Shown here in pieces: positions 25,804 through 35,176 of a DNA stretch of 64,000 nucleotides. Source of the stretch: Sediminibacter sp. Hel_I_10. GTDB taxonomy: Bacteria > Bacteroidota > Bacteroidia > Flavobacteriales > Flavobacteriaceae. The first letter of the stretch is position 1; every line of letters begins with the position of its first letter. The notes under the pieces were generated by a model that searched no databases, was not told where the DNA came from, and saw only the letters and a list, made by a program, of their open reading frames with translations. The position numbers were made by a program, and so were the translations under genes. Location: contig NZ_JHZX01000001.1 of NCBI RefSeq assembly GCF_000688335.1, positions 3,472,001 through 3,536,000 on the forward strand, read 5' to 3'.

Positions 25804-26688
25804 ATGACCCAAAATTTTTTCAAGATCCTATGTGTTATGTTCATAATGCAGATGGGACACGGGCTTTTCGCTCAAACTTCAGACTTGTTCAGAATTGAAT
25901 ATCTAAATGTACCCAACAATAATACAGGGAATTCTGTGAGTAGGTTTAGAACCTTATTTCAATTGCCATTAGAGTTTAAAAAGAACAATTACATTATTAT
26001 TGGGGGAGAATACCGCTATACCAGCCTAGAGTTGGATAATGTACCATTTACAACAGATGATTTAAATTCTGTACAACGTATTGAAGGCTCTATAGGGTAT
26101 TTGCATAGAACGGAAGGCGAATGGATTTATGCGGCAAAACTAGGAATGCGTTTGCAGTCTAATTTTGAGACTACGTTGGAGTCTGATGATTACATCTACG
26201 TTGGAAACTTGTATGCCATTAGAGATAGAACAAAAAACAGAGAAGACGGTAAAAAACCGGACCGCTTGATTTTAGGTCTAGAATATTCAACCACTCCAGG
26301 ACGAAACTTTCCATTACCTATCATCAATTATTACCGAGAATTTCATCCCGATTGGACCTATACGCTGGGTGTTCCAAAAACAAATATTCGTTATAAATTT
26401 GATGATAAAAACCATTTGCAGGCCTTCGTGACCTTAGATAACTTTTTTGCAAATATTCAAGGCAATAAGGTGGTCAATGGTAAAGTTGCCGAGAACATTT
26501 CTATGACCACCGTGCTTGGAGGGTTGGGTTATGAGCATTATTTTACAAAACATATCTTGTACTATGGTTACGTAGCTTACACCATTTCTAATGATTATAG
26601 GTTAAGAGATAATGACAGAGAAGATATTTATACCATAGAAGATAAAAATACCGTATATTTTAGAACAGGAATAAAATTAAAAATTTAG
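25804..26688 (+). CDS. DUF6268 outer-membrane beta-barrel protein
   Basis: 294-residue exported protein. Signal peptide MTQNFFKILCVMFIMQMGHGLFAQ, cut after Gln24. The mature part alternates polar and hydrophobic residues in strand pairs (NYIIIGGEYRYTSLEL, WIYAAKLGMRLQSNFE, RLILGLEYSTTPGRNF, NIRYKFDDKNHLQAFVTL) and ends with VYFRTGIKLKI, a terminal aromatic-containing strand. It matches my recollection of the DUF6268 family of outer-membrane barrels. Function unknown. It lies 90 bases after the MscS gene and two bases before the regulator, so it probably belongs to the same transcript. Confidence 0.75.
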   Translation: MTQNFFKILCVMFIMQMGHGLFAQTSDLFRIEYLNVPNNNTGNSVSRFRTLFQLPLEFKKNNYIIIGGEYRYTSLELDNVPFTTDDLNSVQRIEGSIGYLHRTEGEWIYAAKLGMRLQSNFETTLESDDYIYVGNLYAIRDRTKNREDGKKPDRLILGLEYSTTPGRNFPLPIINYYREFHPDWTYTLGVPKTNIRYKFDDKNHLQAFVTLDNFFANIQGNKVVNGKVAENISMTTVLGGLGYEHYFTKHILYYGYVAYTISNDYRLRDNDREDIYTIEDKNTVYFRTGIKLKI

Positions 26689-26690
26689 GA

Positions 26691-27854
26691 ATGCCAAAAA
26701 TATTAGTAATAGAAGATGAAGCCGCCATTAGACGCGTGTTAGTAAAGATTCTTTCTGAGGAAAATGACAGCTATGAAGTTGACGAGGCAGAAGACGGTCT
26801 TGTAGGGATAGAAAAAATAAAAAAAGAAGATTACGACCTGGTCCTTTGCGACATCAAGATGCCTAAAATGGATGGCGTTGAAGTCCTAGAGGCTGCAAAA
26901 AAGATAAAGCCAGAAACACCCATGGTGATGATCTCTGGCCATGGCGATCTTGATACTGCTGTAAATACAATGCGTTTGGGCGCTTTTGATTACATATCCA
27001 AACCGCCAGATTTAAATAGATTACTCAATACGGTGAGAATTGCACTTGATACCCAAACCTTGGTCGTTGAGAACAAGATGCTCAAGAAAAAAGTAGACAA
27101 GAAATACCAAATGATAGGGGACAGTGATGCCATTGCCCATATCAAGGATATGATAGAAAAGGTTGCGGCTACTGATGCTCGTGTATTGATTACAGGACCT
27201 AATGGTACCGGAAAAGAGTTGGTGGCCCATTGGTTACATCAAAAAAGTGAACGCTCTAAAGGCCCCTTAATTGAGGTCAATTGTGCTGCCATTCCTTCAG
27301 AACTTATAGAAAGTGAATTGTTTGGCCACGTTAAAGGAGCCTTTACAAGTGCGGTAAAAGACCGCGCAGGAAAATTTGAGGCTGCCAATAGCGGAACTAT
27401 TTTTTTAGACGAAATCGGGGACATGAGCCTTTCGGCTCAGGCTAAAGTATTACGAGCATTACAAGAAAATAAAATTCAGCGGGTTGGTAATGATAAAGAC
27501 ATTAAGGTTGATGTTAGAGTGGTTGCAGCTACCAATAAAGACTTAAAAACTGAAATTTCCGAAGGCCGTTTTAGAGAAGACCTCTATCACAGATTGGCAG
27601 TAATTCTTATTAAAGTGCCTGCGTTAAACGATAGGCGTGAAGACATCCCGTTACTCATTGATTATTTTACGAGTAAAATTGCTGAAGAGCAAGGAACGGC
27701 TAAGAAAAACTTTTCAGAAAAAGCCACTAAAATGCTTCAAGAATATGACTGGACGGGTAATATTCGAGAACTTCGAAACGTAGTGGAACGTCTCATTATT
27801 CTTGGAGAACCAGAAGTAAGTGAGTCTGATGTTAATATGTTTGCCTCTAAGTAA
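26691..27854 (+). CDS. NtrC-like response regulator without DNA-binding domain
   Basis: 387 residues: receiver domain (1-120; phospho-acceptor Asp54 in LVLCDIKMPKMDG, Lys near 105 in ISKPPD) and AAA+ sigma54-activator domain (about 140-365): Walker A GPNGTGKE (169-176), the sigma54 loop GAFTSA (216-221) where the consensus is GAFTGA, Walker B FLDEIGDM, arginine-finger region FREDLYHRL. The C-terminus stops at NVVERLIILGEPEVSESDVNMFASK, where the usual Fis-type HTH (about 60 residues) should follow. So it is either an activator working from solution or a non-transcriptional AAA+ switch. Same form is known in other flavobacteria as I recall. Its kinase partner is not adjacent. Confidence 0.9.
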   Translation: MPKILVIEDEAAIRRVLVKILSEENDSYEVDEAEDGLVGIEKIKKEDYDLVLCDIKMPKMDGVEVLEAAKKIKPETPMVMISGHGDLDTAVNTMRLGAFDYISKPPDLNRLLNTVRIALDTQTLVVENKMLKKKVDKKYQMIGDSDAIAHIKDMIEKVAATDARVLITGPNGTGKELVAHWLHQKSERSKGPLIEVNCAAIPSELIESELFGHVKGAFTSAVKDRAGKFEAANSGTIFLDEIGDMSLSAQAKVLRALQENKIQRVGNDKDIKVDVRVVAATNKDLKTEISEGRFREDLYHRLAVILIKVPALNDRREDIPLLIDYFTSKIAEEQGTAKKNFSEKATKMLQEYDWTGNIRELRNVVERLIILGEPEVSESDVNMFASK

Positions 27855-27877
27855 AGCACCCTTAAAAAGTCGATACT

Positions 27878-28756
27878 ATGAAAACCATTAATACCGCAGA
27901 TTTTAAAGTCACTGCACCCATTCAGCTTAAGGATATGTCAACGACATATGATCTTGATGCCGATGAAAAGAAAATTGAAAAGGAACTCGAAGACATTAGA
28001 GAAGACCTGGGAGATTTTCAAAATACCATTTATGCACATGCCAAATATGCCGTTTTAATTTGCATTCAAGGCATGGATACCGCAGGAAAAGATAGCTTGA
28101 TCCGCGAGGTGTTTAAAGATTTTAATAGTAGAGGCGTAGTCGTACATAGTTTTAAAGTGCCTACAGATCTAGAAAAAAAGCATGACTACCTTTGGCGCCA
28201 TTACATCGCTTTGCCAGCTCGTGGCAAGTTTGGGGTCTTTAATAGAACACATTACGAAAATGTCTTGGTCACTCGTGTACATCCAGAGTATATCTTGGGA
28301 GAAAATTTACCACATATTAATAAGGTTGAAGACATTGATGGTGCATTTTGGGCCAAGCGTTTTGAGGAAATCAATAATTTTGAAAAACACATTGCAGAGA
28401 ACGGTACCATAGTGTTTAAATTTTTTCTTCACATTTCAAAAGACGAACAGAAAAGTAGGTTACTACGTCGTTTGGATAAACCAGAAAAAAACTGGAAGTT
28501 CTCTCCAGGAGATCTTAAAGAACGAAAACTTTGGGATCGCTATCAAGAGTGTTATGAGGATGCAATTAACCAAACGTCTAAATTTCATGCGCCGTGGTAC
28601 GTCATTCCTTCAGACGATAAGCCTACCGCCCGATACATTGTAGCTAAAACTTTGTACGATACCTTAACCGCTTATAAAGATATCAAGGAACCAGAACTAG
28701 AGCCAGAAGTTAAAGCTAATATAGATAGCTATAGAGAACAGCTTAAAGACGATTAG
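27878..28756 (+). CDS. Polyphosphate kinase 2 family (PPK2)
   Basis: 292-residue PPK2-type enzyme that moves phosphate between polyphosphate and nucleoside phosphates. Walker A GMDTAGKDS at 65-73; the PPK2 motif VVHSFKVPT and WRHYIALPARGKFGVFNRTHYENVLVTRVHP (about 108-138), including the Walker-B-like/lid region; then HISKDEQKSRLLRRLDKPEKNWKFS, the basic lid helix. The single-domain, 290-residue size with an N-terminal 60-residue helix fits class I or III; class cannot be settled by eye. It follows the regulator gene by 23 bases, plausibly in the same operon. Role: stress energy buffering (inference). Confidence 0.9.
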   Translation: MKTINTADFKVTAPIQLKDMSTTYDLDADEKKIEKELEDIREDLGDFQNTIYAHAKYAVLICIQGMDTAGKDSLIREVFKDFNSRGVVVHSFKVPTDLEKKHDYLWRHYIALPARGKFGVFNRTHYENVLVTRVHPEYILGENLPHINKVEDIDGAFWAKRFEEINNFEKHIAENGTIVFKFFLHISKDEQKSRLLRRLDKPEKNWKFSPGDLKERKLWDRYQECYEDAINQTSKFHAPWYVIPSDDKPTARYIVAKTLYDTLTAYKDIKEPELEPEVKANIDSYREQLKDD

Positions 28757-28884
28757 GTTTTTTTCTTTTGATCTTGCTTCGGAAATCGTCTGCATCTCAT
28801 TCACATAAGTCTTGAAATGTTTATCAAGTGCTTTAAACAGCAATCTAAAGTCGTGTTTTAGTAAGAACTGCCGATCGGATCATG

Positions 28885-30189
28885 CTATTTTAAACGTCGC
28901 TTTTGAAGGCTCTTATTAATCATAAATACAAGGCTAATGACAGCAGCAAAAATGGCTGTACCTAACATTTCGTTTACCGTAAGATATGATAAAAAGTAGA
29001 GGATGATCCCAATGGATGCTATTGGGACCAAGAGTCCGCCAGGGATTTTAAATTCTCCTTCTTTCGATTTTTGAGTTTTCCGAAGTCGAATTACAGATAG
29101 TACCACGCCTAAATAGATCAATAGCGTTGAACTAGAGGTAATGATAACCAACTGCTCAAAAGTTCCCGTAGCGGCAATGACAAAGCCAACACCACCGTAA
29201 ATGATGATGGAAATAAAGGGTGTCGCAAAATTAGGATGAATTTTAGCCAAAGCCTTTATGGGGATCACTTTATCTCTTGCTAAAGCGTACACTACTCTTG
29301 GGCTGTTCAGAATGGAGCCGCTCATGTTCCCAAACATAGAAATGGCGGCGCCAGCAATGAGTAATACAAAACCAAACGCTCCAAAGGCAATCTTTGCAGT
29401 TTCAGCTAGGGGAGCAGATTCAAAATTAGGCAAGTCATCTCCAAGAATACCTTGGCAAACCGTTTGAATCAAGATGTAGAGTAAAGCGACGAAGGAGATG
29501 CTTATAAAAATAGCTTTTGGGATATTTCGTTTAGGATTAATGACCTCACCTCCAACAATAAGTCCGGTTTCAGAGCCTAAAAAAGCGAAAAACAACACCA
29601 GCGAGGTTTGACCTAAGGTCTTAAAATCGGGCAGTGCTTCAATACTAAGATGTTCTAAAGTAACCGCATGCCACCCCAAAGTAACCAGAATTAACAGGGG
29701 AATGAGTTTGGCAAGGGTGTTAAACTTTACAAGACCCATGCCTTGCTTTACGCCAATAACGTTGGTATAAATAAGGCCGAAGAAGAGTATTAGCAAAAAG
29801 AGCAAGCGCATGAGCGGATTTTCGAAAATAGGAAACACATCTGCAACTAAATTTACCAAGGCATTTGACACAGCAGCATCTGCAAAAAGCGTCGAGGCAA
29901 TAGAAAACACACCGCTTAAAAAACCAGCATAATCACCAAAGGCTGTTTCTATATAAGTGTAAGCGCCTCCTGTATTGGTCACTTTGCTTCCAGCCTCTGC
30001 AAAACAGAGCATGATGAGCGCAATTAAGAGTGCGCAAAAGAGATAGGCTAAAATACTGGCAGATCCCATATTAGAAGCAACAATGGCCGGTAAGGCAAAG
30101 ATACCCGCGCCAATAACAATATTGATGATGTTAGCAGATAGCCCAAATAGGCCAATGGTCCGTTTTAAATGCTCTTCTTTTGGTTTCAT
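28885..30189 (-). CDS. APC-family amino-acid permease
   Basis: 434-residue transporter with about 12 helices. TM1 motif IINIVIGAGIFALPAIVA (about 18-35, the unwound substrate-binding GAGIF), followed by TNTGGAYTYIETAFGDYAGFLSG (about 71-93), LVLFFAFLGSETGLIVGGEV (about 197-216) and SGSILNSPRVVYALARDKVIP (about 292-312). These match the amino acid-polyamine-organocation superfamily. Substrate not deducible. It ends with a basic cytosolic tail KSLQKRRLK. No terminator found downstream. It may be co-transcribed with the DUF418 genes, whose nearest end is 47 bases upstream. Confidence 0.92.
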   Translation of the reverse strand: MKPKEEHLKRTIGLFGLSANIINIVIGAGIFALPAIVASNMGSASILAYLFCALLIALIMLCFAEAGSKVTNTGGAYTYIETAFGDYAGFLSGVFSIASTLFADAAVSNALVNLVADVFPIFENPLMRLLFLLILFFGLIYTNVIGVKQGMGLVKFNTLAKLIPLLILVTLGWHAVTLEHLSIEALPDFKTLGQTSLVLFFAFLGSETGLIVGGEVINPKRNIPKAIFISISFVALLYILIQTVCQGILGDDLPNFESAPLAETAKIAFGAFGFVLLIAGAAISMFGNMSGSILNSPRVVYALARDKVIPIKALAKIHPNFATPFISIIIYGGVGFVIAATGTFEQLVIITSSSTLLIYLGVVLSVIRLRKTQKSKEGEFKIPGGLLVPIASIGIILYFLSYLTVNEMLGTAIFAAVISLVFMINKSLQKRRLK

Positions 30190-30235
30190 GAGTTTTGCTG
30201 TTCTGTTTCTAAATCACGATGGATTGATGAGGCTT

Positions 30236-31502
30236 TCATAAGGCTTTACTTTTAGAAATTTGCAGACGTTTTCCGTAGGTCAACTGACGCCACAACCACT
30301 CTAAAGGCCCATATTTAAAATACTTGAGCCATATGGTGCTAAAGAGCACTTCCATTAAAAAATAGCTCATAGCAATGAGCATAATTACGGTGAAACCAAA
30401 TTCTCCGGCGAGCCCTAGCCCGAGTTTATAAAAAAATGCAATGCCAAATACCGTTTGTAAAATGTAGTTGGTAAATGCCATTTTGCCAGCAGGAGCAATC
30501 CATTGTAGAAGATGAGGTTTGTTTCTGTAAATAAGCGCAATAAGAGCGGCATAGCCCAACGCACAAGGAACTGTGCCAAGAGCATAGGTCAGGGTAATTA
30601 GAAAACTATTAAGTTGAGAGGGTGCTAACATCAACTCTATGTAAGCTCTCAATCCGCTCATTGGCAAACCTAAAAGTAATCCGAAAATTGCGATGCGTTT
30701 GAGAAACGGAGCGTTGTTTAAAAGCTGATGATTACGAATATGGCGGCCAGCACAAATACCTATGAGGAAAATTCCAAATACTTTAAAGAGGCGGCCTTCC
30801 TCTAAAATAAAACCAATACGGGTAAAGGTGTTACCAAAGTTCATTTTAAAAAAGTCTCCCCAATGCTCATTAAGCAATAGAAATATGAATGTCATTATAG
30901 GTTTTTCCCTGCCATTCTGATTGAGGAAAACCGTAGTAGGACCAGATCTCTGTACTGGTTTGAAAAAGGTAATGTGGGTAATCAACCCCAAAATAATAAA
31001 TGAGGAGCCAATTGAGTATGGGCAATAGGATAAGAACACAGGCGAAGCTGAGTAATTTTTTGTCTGAGACGTTTATAAACGGAATGATCACAAAACCCAA
31101 AAGCGCGTATAAGGTTAAGATATCTCCTAACCAAAAGCCAACCAAATGAATCAATCCAAAGGCCAATAACCAAAACATACGTCGTCTAAAAAATGGTGCA
31201 AATGGTTTTTCCTGCTTTTGAAGTTTTTGATATTGTACAAAGCAACCTATCCCGAAGAGCAGCGAGAAAATAGAGTAGAATTTCCCATCAATGATCAGGT
31301 ATGATACAAAAGAGAGTAGGTCATCTGACGCTAAAACGAAATTTGAGTTTCTGTTTTCAGGAGCCATAAAGAACGCTCCTGAAAAAAATAAAATATTCGC
31401 CATAAAAATGAATTTTATGGCAAGGCCTCTTAAGATATCTAAAAAATGAATGCGTTGTTCTTGCTGAAGCGGTTTAAGCTGGTTTTGTTGATGCTGTACC
31501 AT
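30236..31502 (-). pseudogene. DUF418 membrane protein broken by a frameshift
   Basis: Two overlapping minus-strand frames together make one DUF418 protein. Fragment 1 (31502-30870, 210 residues) starts normally with RIHFLDILRGLAIKFIFMAN, the N-terminal DUF418 motif, and ends GKTYNDIHISIA then stop. Fragment 2 (readable to 30236) resumes with LLNEHWGDFFKMNF and ends with the C-terminal motif IWLKYFKYGPLEWLWRQLTYGKR. Total span 1267 bases, about 422 residues, the family's usual size; the 432-residue paralogue next door aligns along both halves. The frame changes by one base around 30870-30900, where no long homopolymer is present (a run of five A is nearby). A real inactivation or a sequencing error; programmed frameshifting is less likely. 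Confidence 0.85.
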
Positions 31503-31506
31503 AATT

Positions 31507-32805
31507 TTATTCTTTTTTTATAGGGTGTCTTTTGTTGTAACTTAAATTACGCCAGAGCCACTCAAGAGGTCCAAAGTGAAAGTAACGGAGCCAAATAGCA
31601 CTCGTTATCAATTGAAAAATCCAAATAGAGAAAACGATATACAGTAATTCATGACGTTGAAACTCACCAAAGAGTCCAAAGCCTGCGCCTGTAAATAGGA
31701 ACAGCGCAAAAATGGAATGCATGACATAATTGGTAAGCGCCATTTTACCAACATTAGAAAGTGCAACTTTTAACCTGATGAAGATTGGCGATTTGCAGAA
31801 TAGCATAATAAGACCAATATGTCCCATAGCAACAGCAACACGCCCCAAGTCATAAGAGATATTGGATTTAGCAAAACTTAACATTGAAAAGTCATGATCA
31901 ATAATCAGTTGTATTTCGTAATAATTGACACTAAATCCAACGGTGTAACCAATAATCATCATGATAAAATAAAAGCGATAAGATTTGACTGCAGAAAGGA
32001 TGTTCAGTTTAAAAAAAGCAATACCCAAAAGCATCATGCTCAATATGTCCCATACATCATAACGGTATAAATAGTGTTTTTCAAAATGCATATTGATGGG
32101 TGCTAAAAAGGCAACCACATCAAAATAGCCTTTTTGCATATTTGCATTATATGCTGTAATAGCTTCTGGAGATCGTTCTTGCTGTAATTCATTCCACATA
32201 AGTTCTGAGGCTTTTAGGTCTTCAGTAAGGGCTTTTCCGTCGCTTTGATATTGCTCTACTAAAACCATGTCTTCGGTTAATTGTTTAGCGGAATTGTATT
32301 CGGCATAATTCCAAATGGTGCCTATTGAAAATAAAACCAAGGCAATACTTATTAATGTTTTTGGCGGTAAATTCCGGAAGGAATAGACCAAGAAACCCAT
32401 AAGGGCGTAGCTAAATAAAATTTCGCCAGTCCAGAGTAAAAGGTATGAGTGGATAAGGCCAAACAGCAACAACCACATTAACCGTCTAAAATAGATGTCG
32501 GCAGCCTTTAGGCCTGCACCTCGAGTTTCCAACCGATTTAAAAGAATAAACATACCTGCTCCAAATAAGAGCGAGAAAAGGGCGCGCATCGTGCCCTCAA
32601 AGACCATGTTTGTAGTCATCCAAGTGTAAAGATCCCAGCTGGTGGCTCCTCCAGAGGCTGTTGGGTCTTCGTAAGCATGGGCCAGCGCCATGCCATTAAT
32701 GTTCATTAATAAAATTCCGAAGAGCACAATGCCCCGCATGATATCTATAGAATGGATGCGATCAAGTGCCTTTAGGGGCGTTAAGGAGGTAGCAGTAGTT
32801 TTCAT
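31507..32805 (-). CDS. DUF418 family membrane protein
   Basis: 432-residue polytopic protein of the DUF418/YeiB group. N-terminal motif RIHSIDIMRGIVLFGILLMN (about 16-35), MRALFSLLFGAGMFILLNRLETRG (about 73-96, the conserved FSLLFG motif) and the C-terminal SAIWLRYFHFGPLEWLWRNLSY (about 403-424) are the family hallmarks. About ten helices. The family is related to acyltransferase-3-type membrane proteins, but its reaction is unknown. It lies five bases upstream of a frameshifted paralogue, a tandem duplication. Intact, so it may cover for the broken copy. Confidence 0.93.
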   Translation of the reverse strand: MKTTATSLTPLKALDRIHSIDIMRGIVLFGILLMNINGMALAHAYEDPTASGGATSWDLYTWMTTNMVFEGTMRALFSLLFGAGMFILLNRLETRGAGLKAADIYFRRLMWLLLFGLIHSYLLLWTGEILFSYALMGFLVYSFRNLPPKTLISIALVLFSIGTIWNYAEYNSAKQLTEDMVLVEQYQSDGKALTEDLKASELMWNELQQERSPEAITAYNANMQKGYFDVVAFLAPINMHFEKHYLYRYDVWDILSMMLLGIAFFKLNILSAVKSYRFYFIMMIIGYTVGFSVNYYEIQLIIDHDFSMLSFAKSNISYDLGRVAVAMGHIGLIMLFCKSPIFIRLKVALSNVGKMALTNYVMHSIFALFLFTGAGFGLFGEFQRHELLYIVFSIWIFQLITSAIWLRYFHFGPLEWLWRNLSYNKRHPIKKE

Positions 32806-32894
32806 AAAGCCTTGGTTTTAGTTATTTTATCTTGAACTGTAGTGTTTATCTGCTGATAGACATCCTTAAGAATTTTAAAATGAATTTTATACGG

Positions 32895-34241
32895 TCAATC
32901 TTTTATGACTTGGGGAGCCACTAAGGTTTGATCTAAAATCACGAAACTATCCACCTTAACCCGATGTTTATCAAAATTGATAAACTGAATAAGCACAAGC
33001 ATGATAATGGGCATTGCTGCTGTAAAAAGAAAAACGATTTCCCAATTAAAGTTACTTTTTATAACTCCTAATATGGCGGCTCCAGATGCTCTGCCCATAT
33101 TGGATAAAGCCATGTAAAGGGTAAATTGAGTGGCGGCTACGGTTTTCCAGCATAAGTGCATGGCCGATGCAAAAATGGCAATACATAAAAATGTGGCTAA
33201 GGTATAATACACGAGAATGAAGGCATACATGACCAATGTGTTGGTCCATAAGTCAGTGATGAAAGCAAAGCAAGTAATAAGGACGGCCGTTACGGAAAGA
33301 TAAAAGGTGAGCATTTTGATTTTACCAAAACAATCCACCAAATACCCTCCAATAAACATTCCTAAAAATCCCCCAATAATCGATGTAACAGAGAATACAT
33401 TTGAGAAGTAAGCATTTGTCCAACCCAACTCTTGGATACTAAAAATGGGCATCAATGTGTCTACAAGACCAAACATACAGCCTGTTGCAAATACGCCAAT
33501 GGCAAATACCATACTTGACTTTAGTCTAACGACTCTGTAAAGACTTTTAATAATCTGTAACCAACTTCTAAGTTGGGTCTGTTTTGAATCTGCAGAGGTA
33601 CTACCTGTAGTCCATGGCATTAGTTTTTCTCCAGGACGCTCTCTAAAATAGATAGGAACAATCATGATTATGGCCACCGCTATTGAAAGTGAGGAAATGG
33701 CAAAAGAAAAGCCAAGCGCATTCATAAGTGCCGTACCAGCAACGAGTGATAACGATGTGCCCATGATTTTTGTACCCCACATTAAACCATTTGCTCTGGC
33801 TTGCTCATCTATGGGAATCACGTCAACCGCCATACCATCTGTGGCAACATCCTGAAACGCTCCAAAAAAGCTTATAAAAAAGCCAGCAGTCATTAAGCCG
33901 GACATGTTATTCAATGGATCAGGTACAAAACCAATGCTTAAAAAACTAAGAATAAGACCTAGCTGTCCGAAAATAACCCAAGGTCGTTTTCTTCCCATAT
34001 CTAAAAGCGTAAAACGATCCATCAGTGGGGCTATAATGATTTTAAAACTCCAAGGAATGCCAATCACACCTACAAATGATGCTATTTCTAAAGCCGATTT
34101 ATCATTCATGGCTAACCATGCAGGAATGGCAAAAAACGTTATCCCTTCGGGAATGCCCTGTGCAATATATAATGCTGAAAATGTAAAGTACCGGGTGAAG
34201 GCATTATCGGTGAGATTACTGCTCAGTTTTAATCTAGACAT
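32895..34241 (-). CDS. MFS transporter, AmpG-like
   Basis: 448-residue major facilitator with 12 helices. N-terminal FTFSALYIAQGIPEGITFFAIPAWLA (about 19-44) and PWSFKIIIAPLMDRF (about 63-77, the loop 2-3 region with DRF) are typical of the AmpG/acetyl-CoA transporter branch. DVATDGMAVDVIPIDEQARANGLMWG (about 130-155) is the AmpG-like TM5 region. AmpG proteins import muropeptides for cell-wall recycling; the substrate here is not proven. Stand-alone gene, 89 bases upstream of the DUF418 pair and on the same strand. Confidence 0.85.
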   Translation of the reverse strand: MSRLKLSSNLTDNAFTRYFTFSALYIAQGIPEGITFFAIPAWLAMNDKSALEIASFVGVIGIPWSFKIIIAPLMDRFTLLDMGRKRPWVIFGQLGLILSFLSIGFVPDPLNNMSGLMTAGFFISFFGAFQDVATDGMAVDVIPIDEQARANGLMWGTKIMGTSLSLVAGTALMNALGFSFAISSLSIAVAIIMIVPIYFRERPGEKLMPWTTGSTSADSKQTQLRSWLQIIKSLYRVVRLKSSMVFAIGVFATGCMFGLVDTLMPIFSIQELGWTNAYFSNVFSVTSIIGGFLGMFIGGYLVDCFGKIKMLTFYLSVTAVLITCFAFITDLWTNTLVMYAFILVYYTLATFLCIAIFASAMHLCWKTVAATQFTLYMALSNMGRASGAAILGVIKSNFNWEIVFLFTAAMPIIMLVLIQFINFDKHRVKVDSFVILDQTLVAPQVIKD

Positions 34242-34592
34242 GTGCTGGTTGGTTTAGTTAGATTTTTATTCTTGCTTATATCACTGTGCTGATTATGTAT
34301 TTGAAGGGTTGATAATTTATAGAGCCGTTGAGTTAAGCGCTTAATACATGACGAATTCTTAAAAGCTCAAAAAAGTACTTTTTCGATTGTTTGTTTAAAA
34401 AAAACAGGCAGATTCTCGACAATCAGACTAGGTGATTTAATTTATTAACCAATAAAACTAAAAACCTCCAAATAAAAGATGGTCTCAATCCTCTCCACAA
34501 AAATTGTATCTGCCTGCTAAATTAAATTGTAATGCTACTGCTCCATTTTCGAAATAGTGGGGAGTAGTTGTTTTAAATATTTCGAAAGCATG
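34242..34592. other. Intergenic stretch, no clear feature
   Basis: 351 AT-rich bases between the MFS gene and the 3' end of the secreted three-gene cassette. I see a loose CGATTGT / ACAATCAG inverted repeat around 34384-34426 but no gene, strong terminator or promoter. Confidence 0.4.
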
Positions 34593-35126
34593 TTAGTTTG
34601 CATCTGTTTCAGAAGTGTCCTCAATATCACTCATATCAGCTGCATCTTTTTCTATCTTTTCTTGTGCCAGCATCACTTGGGATGCATTCCAATAACCGGA
34701 TTCTCTTACAATTTTACCATCTATAAATTGATAGGTGAGGTGTATTGGTATAAAGATCTCTTGATTGTTTCCAGCGAGCGTTCCCTTCCAATCAGACCAA
34801 AAGTTAACCCAGGTTTTGCCATCATCGGTAACTACCATTTCATACTCTTGATCTTTCTCTATAAAACCTCGGGAAGCATATATGTGATCATTGGCCTTAT
34901 GGTATGCTATGGTTTCTTCTGGAGTCAGTGATTTTTGATACATGTTGTAACTTGTTTTTGAGGTATCTGCATACATGCTGATATCGTAATTTTTGTTGTT
35001 GTAGTTACTTATGAGCTGCTTGACGGTGTCAATTTCTGGAGATTGTTGAGTGTAACGCTTGTCTTTGGTTTCACAGCTTGTAAAAAGACTTACGGCAATG
35101 ACGAATAAGAATATATTTTTAATCAT
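34593..35126 (-). CDS. NTF2/SnoaL-like lipoprotein
   Basis: 177 residues from the ATG at 35126 (MIKNIFLFVIAVSLFTSC, lipobox Cys18); this start is preferred because it puts the signal peptide first. The mature part resembles a SnoaL/NTF2-like fold: KQLISNYNNKNYDISMYAD, a first helix with the typical Tyr/Asp ending, then EYEMVVTDDGKTWVNFWSDWKGTL and TYQFIDGKIVRESGYWN strands. The acidic tail (IEDTSETDAN) is unstructured. No catalytic residues can be assigned. Last gene of a three-gene minus-strand cassette of exported proteins; a 9-bp hairpin lies between it and the preceding gene. Confidence 0.7.
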   Translation of the reverse strand: MIKNIFLFVIAVSLFTSCETKDKRYTQQSPEIDTVKQLISNYNNKNYDISMYADTSKTSYNMYQKSLTPEETIAYHKANDHIYASRGFIEKDQEYEMVVTDDGKTWVNFWSDWKGTLAGNNQEIFIPIHLTYQFIDGKIVRESGYWNASQVMLAQEKIEKDAADMSDIEDTSETDAN

Positions 35127-35142
35127 TTGGTTGAAATTTAAA

Positions 35143-35167
35143 ACCTGCAAGTGTCTTGCTTGCAGGT
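35143..35167 (-). terminator. Intra-cassette hairpin (attenuator or terminator)
   Basis: Perfect 9-bp stem ACCTGCAAG / CTTGCAGGT, 7-base loop. On the minus strand it is followed by TTTTAAATTT, a weak U tract. Lying between the second and third cassette genes, it could reduce expression of the last gene or mark mRNA processing. Confidence 0.6.
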
Positions 35168-35176
35168 ATTGGTTAA

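Noticed and set aside
30982-31173. Extra 63-codon frame inside the DUF418 pseudogene
   Set aside because: Third-frame shadow; the two fragments listed explain the region.
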